Positions 19,461 to 30,242 of a stretch of DNA of 64,000 nt are shown piece after piece; position 1 is the stretch's first letter; every line of letters starts with the position of its first letter. A model generated the notes under the pieces. The model was not told where the DNA came from. It searched no databases and saw only the letters and a program-made list of their open reading frames with translations. This DNA is from Hyaloperonospora brassicae. Taxonomy: Eukaryota > Oomycota > Peronosporomycetes > Peronosporales > Peronosporaceae. Made by a program: the position numbers and the translations under genes. The stretch spans positions 120,550 through 184,549 of the forward strand of contig CANTFL010000042.1 in NCBI GenBank assembly GCA_947650285.1, written 5' to 3'.

Positions 19461-20642
19461 CTAGTGAACTTGACGCATCGACGTGTACGAACGACCCTCT
19501 CTACTAGCCCTCGCGGCTCCCGTGTACTCCTCCTTCTTTGCGTGGCGTAGCCCATCACCGTCTTCGCAGCGCTCAGCAATATCACGGTGGACGGGAACCT
19601 GCAGCGACAAGAACAAGAAAGCAAGTACTTGCAGACTCACTGCAATCAGAGCGAGAGCTGCCACGTCGTAGTATCGATTGGCATACTCCATGCCGAGTGT
19701 CTTGAGGTACACTTCGCCGTAAATAGGTACGGCCGGGTACCCGGGGGCGTCAAACTCCAGGATCAGACCTTTCAGCTCGTTGGTCATGAGGATCTCGAAC
19801 GCGTAGCTGAAGATCGACAGGTGCTTCATCCAGCCCACTGACGACGGCATCGTCTGCGAATCGAGCAAGAAGCCGCCGAACAGCAACATGACCAGAAGCA
19901 CCACCGTTGCAACAAGGTTGGCAGACCCGACGCGTCTCGACAGTACTCCCACGAGAAGACAGATTGCACCTGCCGCGACGTTGAAGAGCACCAACGTCAG
20001 CGAGAACAGCAAGAAGCGCGTCGTTGATGCTTGGAGCCCCATTATCCAGTAAAAGATGCTTGCGAAGAGCGAAGCAGGCAGCATCCGCAACAACAACGTG
20101 TCCAGCGTGGCTTTGGCGAGAAAGTAGCTGAACGCTCCGTAGCACATGGCGCCAGTCTCACGAAGGAATATCGAGCGCTCGCCGATGAAGAGGTCCATCG
20201 AGCTCATACTTGCAAAGCCAAAAAAGGTGAGAATGAAGTAGAACGCGCCCATGCGGTTCTGGAATCCTGCCAGATCGTTGGTCACGTGGTTGAATATGAG
20301 CCCGCCGAATAGAGCTAGCGACAAGCTCAGTGTGACGTGCATCACCAGCAACGAGCGGTGACGGAGAATGTTCTGCGTCGTGCGCACAACCAGCACGCGG
20401 ACTTCCACCACAATCGGCCGCGATGGAGTCTCCATATCTTCGTCGATTGCGTCCGTCTCGGCTACAGCGGTAATTGCAGCTGACGGGCTACACGACGTGC
20501 CGCACGACGCTGGTATTTCACAAGTGCTTGCTTCTCCAGTCATATTTTCGCTTTCAGCTGGTACACTCCACATCTTTCCGACCCGCGGAGTGTCCAGCGA
20601 ACGATCTTCCTCCATCAGCGATCTCGTCTCCGTTGTCGACAC
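19461..20642 (-). pseudogene. ABCG-type transporter, membrane domain only
   Basis: A 393-codon frame. After a Ser/Glu-rich linker (to about residue 75) it holds the ABC2-type membrane domain of the ABCG (White/PDR half) family. About six hydrophobic segments begin near residues 95, 125, 165, 205, 240 and 335. Family features are the FLRETGAMCYGAFSYF stretch, SYAFEILMTNELKG and a final loop before the last helix. ABCG proteins have an ATP-binding domain before the membrane domain, and here it is missing: the frame is closed by TAG about 20 bp upstream of the first codon shown and the next 550 bp show no Walker or signature motif. It is either an N-terminally truncated remnant or the 3' exon of a rearranged gene. 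The frame itself is intact. Confidence 0.75.
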
Positions 20643-20660
20643 GTTGTCGACACCGGACTA

Positions 20661-21216
20661 GTTGATACATGTCGTGGTACAGTGGCATGCAGACGACAAA
20701 AGGTCCGTCCTACTTCATGTGGGACCGAATCGTCGGTATGTTCATCGTGTCAGACGCGATGTCGAGTATGAAGTCTGCAATGTTGTTATGCTGCACGTTA
20801 TAGATCAACACAGTAGCAAACCATAAAGTTAGATTATCTGGGCCGCAAACCAACTTGTGCGACAACTTGTAGCATGCCCGCAACGTACTTCAAGATACTT
20901 TATACACAGGTCGAATAGCGACGCCAGCTTCTCCCGTAGTAACAGCCGATTTCGATGACGTCGCATTGTGTCACGGCGGGTTTGTTCGGTAGGAACACCC
21001 CAGTCCACGACTTTTGCCGGACCGTCCTGCGCGCTTACCAGCTACTGGTATATGAGTATATACCGTCCTGCGCGCTTACCAGCTACTGGTATATGAGTAT
21101 ACACCAGCACTTGCAGATGCTCCAACAACAACGAAACGTGCAGAGCGCGGACTGAGCTCGTCCATCAATCGGAGCAACGCGCTACCGAGTCCGACGGAAC
21201 CGGCGTCTCGGAACCG
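20661..21216. other. Intergenic, with a 41-bp tandem duplication
   Basis: No gene seen. A 41-bp segment is present twice in direct succession at 21,021-21,061 and 21,062-21,102, differing by one base. No nucleotide-binding-domain motif of the neighbouring transporter is visible on the minus strand. Confidence 0.7.
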
Positions 21217-22457
21217 TCAGCGAGCTGACCATCCACTGACTGAGTGAAAGAGCACGTCCAAGTCATCGATCAGCACCACGCCGATGCATGACGACGACCC
21301 GCGTCCAATCTCGACGCCAGCGAGTGATCGCAAACCAGGGAAGCGCTGCTCTAGCTCGTGGACCAAGTATTCATACGCTGTTGGACACGCTGAGCTTTCA
21401 GCCGCCATGAGCAACGACATACCGCCGGTCCGCCAAGCAGCAATCTTCGCGTGAACAAGCTCTCGCTGCAGAGCCACTAGCGCGAGCGATTTTCCCACAC
21501 CATGTATACCCGAAACCAGCAACCCGTGGGAGCCAATATGGTCCATCGCCACGTCAGCGTCAAGTCTCTTCTCTTCGTACTTCAGCACGAGAGCAAGATG
21601 AAACAGCACGTCTTGCGCAAACGCAGTGCACCCTGCAAAGCCAGTCTGCCAGAGCCGACTGCTGAGCGCACTCTCGTAAGATGGAGCTGCCGCTGTAGCT
21701 GAATGCTCTTGCTGTATACAAAGTGCCGCGACCTTCTCCGTCACTTCAGCTGTAGCCTGATCGCCAGCCGTCACTTCGTCTGTCGACGAAGGAACGTGTG
21801 TCGCACTCCGTCCACATTTCACAACCAAGTGCAGCTTTCCATCATCGTCTCGATTCTTCTCGATCGCGTCGACCCGAAAGACGTACGTGTCTCCCATGAG
21901 CTTCACCAAGACAAGTTGTCCTGCCTGAGGAGCTCGAAGGACTCGGACAGCCAGCAGCTGACGACGCGTGGCTCTGTCCAGATCAATCTGTCGCTGACAA
22001 ACGCTCTTGGCCAGCAAAAGTATACTGCAAGATCCGCCACAATCCTCGTCCAGTCCAAAGCTGTCGGTTACTGAGACTGCACGGGGCGGACATCGGGTCT
22101 GGAGACGCAGCGACAGTCGCCACGAAGCACCTGCGTCCACGTCTGCGTCCACTCGGACTCGCTCTAGCGTCACGTGTGCGTCCTCCAGCTGTCCAGCGAC
22201 GTGAAAGACCCACAGGTGCAGCTGGACGCGTCCCCGACGCAGTCAGCACTGGCACTGCTCGAAGAAGCCGCAGGGGGGCGACGGCCGATCACACTCTCGA
22301 GGACGAGCACCGAGTGCGACGCGGCAAAGCGGACGCGCAGGAGATCCAGCGGGCGAATGGCACGAAGCGCTGCGTCGTCGGGCGAGAGCAGCACCTGGTG
22401 CGGCTGCAAGAGCGCACTGCGGGTGTCGCCGCTGGACGCCCGCGCGTGCCAATCCAT
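21217..22457 (-). pseudogene. AAA+ ATPase fragment, PEX1/CDC48-like, frameshifted and truncated
   Basis: Minus strand from ATG 22,457. The first frame runs to a stop at 22,170; the second frame (open from about 22,252 to 21,217) continues the same protein, so one frameshift lies near 22,225-22,240. The N-terminal part is a beta-rich adaptor-like region. A P-loop GIHGVGKS lies at about residue 220 of the second frame, and a Walker B GVVLIDDLDVLF near its end. The DD in place of DE in Walker B recalls the first ATPase domain of PEX1, but this is not decisive. The protein stops directly after Walker B, so the sensor motifs and any second ATPase domain are gone. The first 100 bp are duplicated at 1-101. 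Confidence 0.7.
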
Positions 22458-23542
22458 GACGGACGTCGAGCAGCAGGTGGGAGTGGCTGGTGGCGCGTGG
22501 AAAGGATGACGGCGTGTCGAGTGGGGGACGCGTAATCCGACAGACGAGCACTCTCCCCCTTGTTGTGGCGTGTTCTTGGACCGCTCCAGGCACTGGCAAA
22601 GAACGTGCTCCGAAGTCAGGGGGAAAGAGAAGAGAACGGTGCCAAGTGGTTCTCGAGTTCATGGAGCTGCACTTTATTGACGGTGAAAGTCCATGGAAAC
22701 CGACGAGGACACAAGAGCAGTGCACATGGAAAAAAGGCAGCGGCGGACGTGGACTTGGACTGTCGTTGACGAGCGCAGGAAGTATAGCTACAGGGGCCTT
22801 GTCACGTCATGCGAAGCGTATTGGGCGCACATGTAGGCAGGCGTCGAGCGGGGTGACTGTTGTGATGGGGTCAAGACCCACATGACCACTGACGTTCTGG
22901 AGGTTCCGGGTGCTACCATGCAACCCATTAGCATTGACATACCTACATTCGCTTGCTTCACGCTCTCTTGTCGCTGCGAAAGCGCGAGGAAAGCCGTCGA
23001 TGCTGCACAAAGCCGTTTCACACACACACAGATAACGTCACGTCCAGCTGCAGAATTCGTGCGGCTGCACATCTGTTTGAATGATACGCTCGCGATGGAC
23101 CTTGCGCTCAATCGGGAGACAAGGAGATCTACTCAGGCTGTTCCAATATACCACGCTTCGCACATGCTGCAACACTACCTGCACCAACGGATCACGACTT
23201 AGAAGCGCAAACTGAATCGAAACAACGTCTGGTCTCGAAGACAAGCGTGGCAAACATCGTGGATCGAGGTTACTCCTTTTCTGTAGGATTCTTCTGTCTA
23301 CCGACCGGAAGACGTGATGATTCTACGTTGACTCTGCACGACACCTGAGGAACGCACGGTGTAAGTAGCTGCTGCAGTGGTGCGCTGGTACCCGACCGGC
23401 CTGACCTTTCGTTGCCGACACCGGCCAATGTAGAGGTAAATGGAACATCGCGAGCTTTCTTGATCGCGCGGTCGACAGTTAGAGAACGGAGTCTCTCACG
23501 TACGTCTACAGGTTCTTGGTCTGTGTAAGCCTATCTTGCTGC
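22458..23542. other. Duplicated spacer upstream of SCR1 copy 2
   Basis: Counterpart of 102-1,079 and 1,976-2,428 without the array element. This gives the ancestral arrangement, with the 351-bp segment present once. No gene recognised. Confidence 0.55.
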
Positions 23543-23854
23543 ATGACTATTCGATCTGCATGCTCTATTTTGCTCGCTTTGCTAACCCTCCGGTCGCGTG
23601 CCTCGTTTGGCCGATACGTGTTGACTTGCTACTGCTTGTCCAGTGGTCCCACCACATTCTGTCGAATAGGCGGTGGTGGTTGTAAGCGTCACGGAATGAC
23701 CGGATGCATCATCTACTGCAGAGAGCACAACGCACCAGGCACAACCGTTTGTGGCAGACGAAGAACTGAAGGTCCTTATCGGCAACAGCAAACGACTGCG
23801 CTCGTTTGTGAGAACGGCAAGCCGTGCAGCCTGACCCTAGAGAGTCGATGCTAG
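23543..23854 (+). CDS. Small secreted cysteine-rich protein SCR1, copy 2
   Basis: 103 residues, twin of 2,429-2,740, with the same signal peptide (MTIRSACSILLALL) and all ten cysteines. I count four amino-acid differences (Ile/Thr after GM, Arg/Thr before VC, Ala/Pro before the ninth Cys, Gly/Ser after it) against about three silent ones. The changes are next to, but never at, cysteines. An insertion of three bases lies just before the ATG (TGCTGCATG against TTGCATG). Function unknown; secretion is predicted from the N-terminus. Confidence 0.65.
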   Translation: MTIRSACSILLALLTLRSRASFGRYVLTCYCLSSGPTTFCRIGGGGCKRHGMTGCIIYCREHNAPGTTVCGRRRTEGPYRQQQTTALVCENGKPCSLTLESRC

Positions 23855-24258
23855 TGTGGGTCCTTTGATCCCGTTCACTAGCGCAGCTCGATCGGGGTCG
23901 TTCAAGACTACGAATGCGTCAAGGACAAAGTCGGCCACGCACTATCCTTCGATCGTGCATCGGTCAACCGTATATTGGCAACGACTACGCCGCTAGACGG
24001 CGCACAGCTTAACTGCGCGGTGACGAGCATGAATGGACGCAAGCTGAGTCGATCAGGCGGTAGCGCCTCGTCGTAGCTCTCCAGCTCGCGTCGGACGATC
24101 ATCTGCTTGCAGTGCTTGTTGCAAGAGGTGGATGCATGCATATCGATTATAGCACGCTCGAAACCCATTCCAGCACAAACGATCAACGCTATGCAGCGTG
24201 ACAGGTGTCGAATTCATACTCTGTCAAGCGTCAACCGAAAACAAAGAGGAAGGTGACG

Positions 24259-25247
24259 ATGTCAGCGGAACGAGTCGCTCGTGTCGTGTCGGTGTGCGCG
24301 GTGCGTGTGTGTGTGTCCTGCAGACTGTGTCCGTACACATTGCGTGTGCACAAAAGGCAAATCATGCGCTGGTGTTGCCGTCTTTACATCAAGCATTTAG
24401 CTTCAATGTATCATAACAAGGCCAACTAATGTCTCAATACACACGTACTTGCGCTCTGTGCCGGACAACCGGTCTCCTTCCCTGTGCGGGAAGTCCCCTG
24501 TAATGGGACTTAGGAGAAAAAGGGGAGGCCGTTCTGCCGCTGCGTGCGCTACGGGAGGCAGCACAGCGTGCAAACCGAAAAGGGCGCAACTACCAAGACA
24601 CCCGGGGTGAGGGGGAAGCCGCCGTCCCCCCACCTAGTTCCTGCTATACTACATCAGCCGATAAGCTGCGGCCCGGTCGCCGCGCAAGATTTTTAGACCC
24701 ACAGAGCGAACTTGCCTAGAACGTGATTGGATCGGCCTCGTCGCTGTGCGTCAGCGACCATCGGGGGGTGAACGGAATGGCCTCCCGCGTCGTCCATGAC
24801 TCCAGCGCCCTGTCTGCAACCTGGACGGGATACCTGGATCCACATGCCCTCTGCGAAGTGTCCCTCGTGATGCCCGTAGGAAAAAGTCAGCAGACTGAGC
24901 CAGCGAGGAGGAGTAGGAAGTAGTCCAGGCAGATGCACAACGATATCGTGTTGGGCTAAGCTCTCAATCGACGTTTAGGATTTACTTTGATGTCGGCAGA
25001 GCGAGTCGCTCGTGACGTGTCGGAGTGCGCGGGGCGCGTTTGTCCTGCAGGCTGTGTCCGCACATGGCATATGCACAAAAAGCCACCCATCGCTGATGCC
25101 TGTCGTCTTTACATTCAACGTGTAGCTCCAATGTTTCAAAAACGGCTGACGAATGTCTCAACACACGTTCCAGCGATCAATTGCACACTGTGTCAGTATA
25201 TTGCGTGTGAATAAGACAAATTCTGCGCTGGTATTTGCCGTCTTTAC
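24259..25247. repeat. GC-rich block between direct repeats, copy 2
   Basis: Counterpart of 3,139-4,075. The GC-rich block (about 24,470-24,980) is almost unchanged. The right-hand repeat is present one and a half times (from 24,990 and again from about 25,185), the second being interrupted by the array element and resuming at 26,644. Confidence 0.6.
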
Positions 25248-26660
25248 ATTAAGCATATAGCTTCGATTCCCAAATTTTCACGGTTCAGCTCAAGCCGGTC
25301 TTTTTCCCTTCGGGGCAGTCACGTCGGAGGGAACCCTCCCCTTGGGGAGCCGACGTGGTCGAAGATCTGACGCGGGCACGCTGCACTCGCAGTCGCGGGT
25401 GTGGGCGTAGGAGACCGACGGGTCGCGCAAGCGGCCCTAGCAGGGGTGTTTTACGGACTGGAGGCGAACCCCGCGCCACGTGTCGCCGCTGCGGCGAGCG
25501 CACACTCCACGTCAAGGGGCCGCGCAAGCGGCTGAAGGGGGCCACCATCGCCGATGGTTGAGCTCCTCGGAGAGATATATGGCGGGTTGGCGCTCTCCAC
25601 GCCACGCAGTCACTTCGGTGATCGCACTCCACGTCGGGGGCCGCGCAAGCGGCTGAAGGGGGCCACCATCGCAGATGGTTGAGCTCCTCGGAGAGATAGA
25701 CGGCGGGTTGGCGTTCTCCACGCCACGCAGTCACTTCGGTGATCGCACTCCACGTCGGGGGCCGCGCAAGCGGCTGAAGGGAGCCACCATCGCAGATGGT
25801 TGAGCTCCTCGGAGAGATAGACGGCGGGTTGGCGTTCTCCACGCCACGCAGTCACTTCGGTGATCGCACTCCACGTCGGGGGCCGCGCAAGCGGCTGAAG
25901 GGGGCCACCATCGCAGATGGTTGAGCTCCTCGGAGAGATAGATGGCGGGTTGGCGTTCTCCACGCCACGCAGTCACTTCGGTGATCGCACTCCACGTCGG
26001 GGGCCGCGCAAGCGGCTGAAGGGGGCCACCATCGCAGATGGTTGAGCTCCTCGGAGAGATAGACGGCGGGTTGGCGCTCTCCACGCCACGCAGTCACTTC
26101 GGTGATCGTATCCACGTCGGGGGCCGCGCAAGCGGCTGAAGGGAGCCACCATCGCAGATGGTTGAGCTCCTCGGAGAGATATATGGCGGGTTGGCGTTCT
26201 CCACGCCACGCAGTCACTTCGGTGATCGCACTCCACGTCGGGGGCCGCGCAAGCGGCTGAAGGGAGCCACCATCGCAGATGGTTGAGCTCCTCGGAGAGA
26301 TATATGGCGGGTTGGCGTTCTCCACGCCACGCAGTCACTTCGGTGTTCGCACTCCACGTCGGGGGCCGCGCAAGCGGTCCTAAAGGGGTTTGTTGCCTTA
26401 TATGGCAGCATACCCGCGTTGTACGTGCTGCCGCTCCGGCGGTACGCATGTCCCCAGTCTACTTGGTCGCGCCAGCGGTCATGATTGACTCGTAGTTGGC
26501 TTCGGTAGGAGGGTCTCTGACCTCGTTGCCGTCGCCCCTGGCTCTACGGAGCCCTTTAGTTGTCGACCCGATACCCGGGCCGTACTTCTTGTCACACTTA
26601 TCAGTCGTTAGTTATCATAATAATGGACGTACTTGACACCACCATTAAGCATATAGCTTC
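25248..26660 (-). mobile_element. 121-bp-array element, copy 2, with 17-bp target duplication
   Basis: Element proper 25,265-26,643 (1,379 bp), inverse of 1,080-1,973. It is flanked by the 17-bp direct repeat ATTAAGCATATAGCTTC at 25,248-25,264 and 26,644-26,660. Copy 1 has the uninterrupted target near 3,975-3,990. A 17-bp duplication exceeds what LTR elements and most cut-and-paste transposons make and is in the range of target-primed retroposons, but no poly-A tail or RT is seen. A non-autonomous element is likely. Confidence 0.75.
25510..26370 (-). repeat. Tandem array, 121-bp unit, about 7 copies
   Basis: The same unit as at 1,356-1,738, read in the opposite direction, repeating every 121 bp with scattered substitutions. 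One unit near 26,105 has lost two bases. About seven units are present against three in the other element. Confidence 0.93.
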
Positions 26661-27253
26661 AGGATATGAACAAAGGGTCAAAGAGTCGACCATGTCTAAA
26701 CACACGCACGAGCGCTCTGTCGTCTACGATCGCACGGGCGTTTGCACGCGATGTTGAATGCTTCTTCTACCGCACAGTTTGTGTGAGCAATCGACCTGGC
26801 GCAAGATCCCTACTACCACTCTGGCCATCATAAAAGCTACACATGGCCGTAATCCTGGGTAGACATGAACATGTAGCTGACAGACCCAGCTGGTCCACAA
26901 CCCACTGTCCGAATGCTGCATTGCAATGCGGGTTGTGTGGTCATGCGATGGTGCATTTCTCGACTCGACGACTGATTTATTGGCCCTCCATCCTATCACT
27001 GGATTACGGCCACGCAGCTGTTCACCCTCTTCAAGTTTAACGCGATGTTCCTTCTGTAGCAGACGGAACGGCGAGTTCACTGGATTCTGCGATCACCATC
27101 CGCCAAATCCTGTTTTTTATAATGGGCAGGTAGCAACAATCCATGCGATGGCGTACTCCTTTTTTACTTCCCGATAGTATTGGCCACCAGCCGTGTCGCA
27201 TGATCCAGCTACGCGTCTAGCCCCCTCCGCACCACACGTTCTCACCGGCAGTG

Positions 27254-27266
27254 CCATTCCCAATTT
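27254..27266 (+). promoter_or_regulatory. Oomycete initiator-like motif before SCR2 copy 2
   Basis: CCATTCCCAATTT, 52 bp before the SCR2 ATG, at the same place as in copy 1 (9,447-9,459). Conserved position in otherwise diverged DNA supports a promoter role. Confidence 0.5.
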
Positions 27267-27318
27267 CACCACATCTCGAAACATCCAACTACACCTTGCC
27301 GAAATCACCGCCTCACGA

Positions 27319-27630
27319 ATGAAGGTCAAAGGCATACTATTCGTCTCCGTCGCTGCGATCGTAGGCGTTACTGTCCACGCTTGCGATGCAGGTGGCCCTT
27401 GTGCAGGGTATTCTTCACTTTGGATTGAAGCCATCGCAACGAGGTGCTCGGGCTCGACAAATATTCCGGTGTGCTGTAAAGAAACTTGCGAAACTTCTGG
27501 CTGCTATATGACCCCTTCTTGCTCGAGGTACGCGTTATATTTTTTTACCAATAACGCGAATCAGAATTGTGCAACAGATGAATCATTTGGGACGCCCATC
27601 GGACCTTGCTGTGACGAGTTCTGCAAATGA
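27319..27630 (+). CDS. Small secreted cysteine-rich protein SCR2, copy 2
   Basis: 103 residues, intact. The signal peptide is clear: MKVKGILFVSVAAIVGVTVHA, with likely cleavage after VHA. The mature part of about 82 residues has twelve cysteines, with CC-x3-C occurring twice (PVCCKETC and GPCCDEFC at the very C-terminus), CYM and QNC between them. The paralogue at 9,511-9,849 keeps this pattern although most other residues have changed, which is typical of a disulphide-stabilised secreted protein under relaxed or diversifying selection. ATG 27,319 is preferred over upstream non-ATG codons because it starts the signal and matches copy 1. I do not recognise the family. An extracellular role at the host interface is inference. 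Confidence 0.7.
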   Translation: MKVKGILFVSVAAIVGVTVHACDAGGPCAGYSSLWIEAIATRCSGSTNIPVCCKETCETSGCYMTPSCSRYALYFFTNNANQNCATDESFGTPIGPCCDEFCK

Positions 27631-27681
27631 AGCTAAACCGCGGTGCAGCTAGGATCCCTCGATCACGCCACATGGAGAACT

Positions 27682-28097
27682 TGTAACAGGGTAGCCCGTT
27701 ACATAAACTTGCCATTAAGAAGATAATGACAATAAAGAATATTAGGATAAATATTCTGTAAATAACATCACCAATCGTGGTGATATTGTTGGGACGGCCA
27801 AAGAAGCTACTCATTTGTTGATATCGTAATGATATTAACCCACTAATCGCTTCAAGACGCGCGCAATGGGTGGCGAGTAGACGCCATCATACGTTCAGCT
27901 ACATGAATTTTAAAGTCAGAACAAGTAAGAGATACAAGAGTTATAGACGTAAATATATTAATAAAACTGTTCTATTTTTCCCTCAAGACAGAGCTTTCGG
28001 GTCTGTCTTACCTACCGCTTCCTCGGTTGCCCTGTGTACGCTTGTCGGGCGCACGTTACCCTTGCGTTAAGCTCATGCAAGGGTGTGCCACGTTACA
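27682..28097 (+). mobile_element. Solo LTR related to Gypsy A (1)
   Basis: 416 bp from TGTAACAGGG to CCACGTTACA with a perfect 5-bp target duplication GAACT (27,677-27,681 and 28,098-28,102). Copy 1 has the empty site near 9,890-9,897. It matches the Gypsy A LTR in inverse orientation with many differences, yet keeps the hairpins, for example 27,736-27,757 and 27,985-28,009. Confidence 0.93.
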
Positions 28098-28102
28098 GAA
28101 CT

Positions 28103-29004
28103 GGTCATTCATGTTCTTTCGATCATTTTAACTACCATTTAACAAAACGACTACAGGACTCGTGTTCAGCGTTGACGGGCGGGCGAATTGAGTAAATCGT
28201 AGTTGAATTTAAAGGGTCGATAAATACATATGGTCCGCAATATATTTGGTTATGATCGTTGTGATATTCCGTTTATCGATCGCAAATGTCATTCTTAAGA
28301 CATTCAACGGGCGAGGTGCCGGCCCTTTTCAACTTGGCATTCTACGCATCCAGGATGGTCTTGTAGTCATCAATCTGTAGCCTGGAGACTTAACGATCTC
28401 CATAAAGTAGTACCTTAGACGATAATGCCTCTCCTCGTATCCATCATTCCCTATTTTTGTCCATTAACCACAGTGTAGCATTTCCAGCCGTGTTTCGTTT
28501 ACCACCGTTCGCATTTTGTAAATCTGCAAGGCAATCCCCACCCTATGGTAAGCAAGTGCCTATAAAATGACACGTAACTTCCTGTCGATAGGTACTTTTT
28601 CTTTGAAAATCGATGTTGCACCAAACAGCTTTAACTTCAGCATAAATCCACATGTGCGACACCTAAAGATGCGGCACACAATAGTCTTGACTCGCACGTT
28701 CTGCGGCGCTGATGCAAACTGAGCAAAGCAATGCCTGACAAAATCGATCCCATAGCAGCAACTTTGTCAAGCTTGACGATGGTGTGTGTACGACAAACTT
28801 CGTCCAGCGATGAAACAGTTCCCAGCAACAATTCCATGGACTTTTTAGATATATGTGCAAGTATCGTCGCCGCCTCCAACGTTTTGGTCAGATCCAGCGA
28901 TTGTAGAAATTTACAAATATTGTCCTAACAACGTCTCAGAAGACATGCGCTTAGCTGGAGGCAGGTGTCAGTGCGATACTGGGTCATTCATCATTGGGGA
29001 TGCC
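28103..29004. other. Duplicated non-coding DNA between solo LTRs
   Basis: Diverged counterpart of about 9,890-10,795. No intact gene. The possible coding remnant noted in copy 1 reappears at about 28,750-28,930 with frame changes. Confidence 0.4.
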
Positions 29005-29415
29005 TGTAACGGGGTAGCCCCTTACATGATGTTGCGATCGTGTCAATTTGTAACAAAGAAATATTACATTCAATATTTCCTTCAACAATATCACGAGCAA
29101 ACAGTGATATTATTGAGATGACCGAAAGGTCTACTTATTGGTTGATATATTGATTATATCAATCCACCATTCCCTGCTAGACGCGCGCATGCGTGGTGAG
29201 TAGACGTCATCATACATTTCTTTATATTGTTATGAATAGGTCAGGTCAAACAAAAACAAGAAGATGCGGAACTTTATGGTATTAAATAGCGGTTTTACTT
29301 TTACCAACCTTCTAGGTATTGGTGCAATAGTTAGCAGGGCATGATCTTCACTGTCATCAGTGGAAGTGATATCCGTACAGGTTAATTTGTACGTTGTCAC
29401 CAGTGAACCGTTACA
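29005..29415 (+). mobile_element. Solo LTR related to Gypsy A (2)
   Basis: 411 bp from TGTAACGGGG to AACCGTTACA. Flanks ATGCC and CTGCC form an imperfect 5-bp target duplication; copy 1 has the empty site at about 10,790 (TTGCC). More diverged from Gypsy A than the first solo LTR, but with paired stems still present (29,058-29,079). Confidence 0.85.
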
Positions 29416-30242
29416 CTGCCTGCGCCGCACTGCTAGAACTATGGAAACTGTGTCCGGAGAAGTCGGCTGAACATTATGTTGGCACTACGCTTCTCGCTCG
29501 GTTAAGTATCACTCTTGCATCCAAAGATACCAATAAAGAATCGAATGACGCATGGTAAGGCCCAATGCACAGCTCAGACCTTGACGTACAACAAACCGTT
29601 CCGACACGTGGATGAGCTATTAATGAGACCGAATACAATGTCTAACAGGCTTTTTATATTGACTCCTTATGTTCACTGACCAGAGGGTGCCGAAACCTCG
29701 ATATTCAGCTGTACCATGTACCTGGCTGCCAACTAACTTGACAGACCATTTCGAGACGGAAATTAAGATGAAATGAGTCAACTCGATCTATTCGTAACCA
29801 GCAGATTCCTCTAGCGTCGACCTCCCACTGCTGAATCGAACGCGACGCGTTGGATTGTCCGATCGACCAAATGCGCTGGGATATCTGTTAAGAGGTCTCA
29901 TATCAGCGCCAGACGTCAGTAGCGCAGATAGCGGCGACGTTTAGCACAGGATGCGTGTCGTAATTGCCATAGAGTGCACACCGCACTTTTCATAGCAAGC
30001 TGGCTACAAAAGCATTATGCTGCCGTTGCAAAAAGGAGACAGGTTTAGGCATTTCATGTAGAGGATCACGAGTAACGACGTTGATGTTCGTGTTGTGATT
30101 GAGGCAACTTGCAAGGACAGTGTGTATATAAACGTTCTGGACTAAGTGATCAGTTTACGAGGTAATTTATACATTCCGTCAGTACTAGTTTAACCCAAAA
30201 TACTACTATTCTGTTTGCAGCACAGAATAGGATTAGAAATTT
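29416..30242. other. End of duplication copy 2 and unassigned DNA
   Basis: Matches 10,800-11,286 up to about 29,926. From there to 30,242 I recognise nothing. Confidence 0.4.

Larger units (their letters stand above)
22358..29926 (+). repeat. Segmental duplication, copy 2
   Basis: Partner of 1-11,286. It has empty sites for the Copia element (about 26,834) and Gypsy A (about 29,926, within GACGTCAGTAGC), and its own insertions: the array element (25,265-26,643) and solo LTRs (27,682-28,097; 29,005-29,415). Similarity ends near 29,930. Confidence 0.9.
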
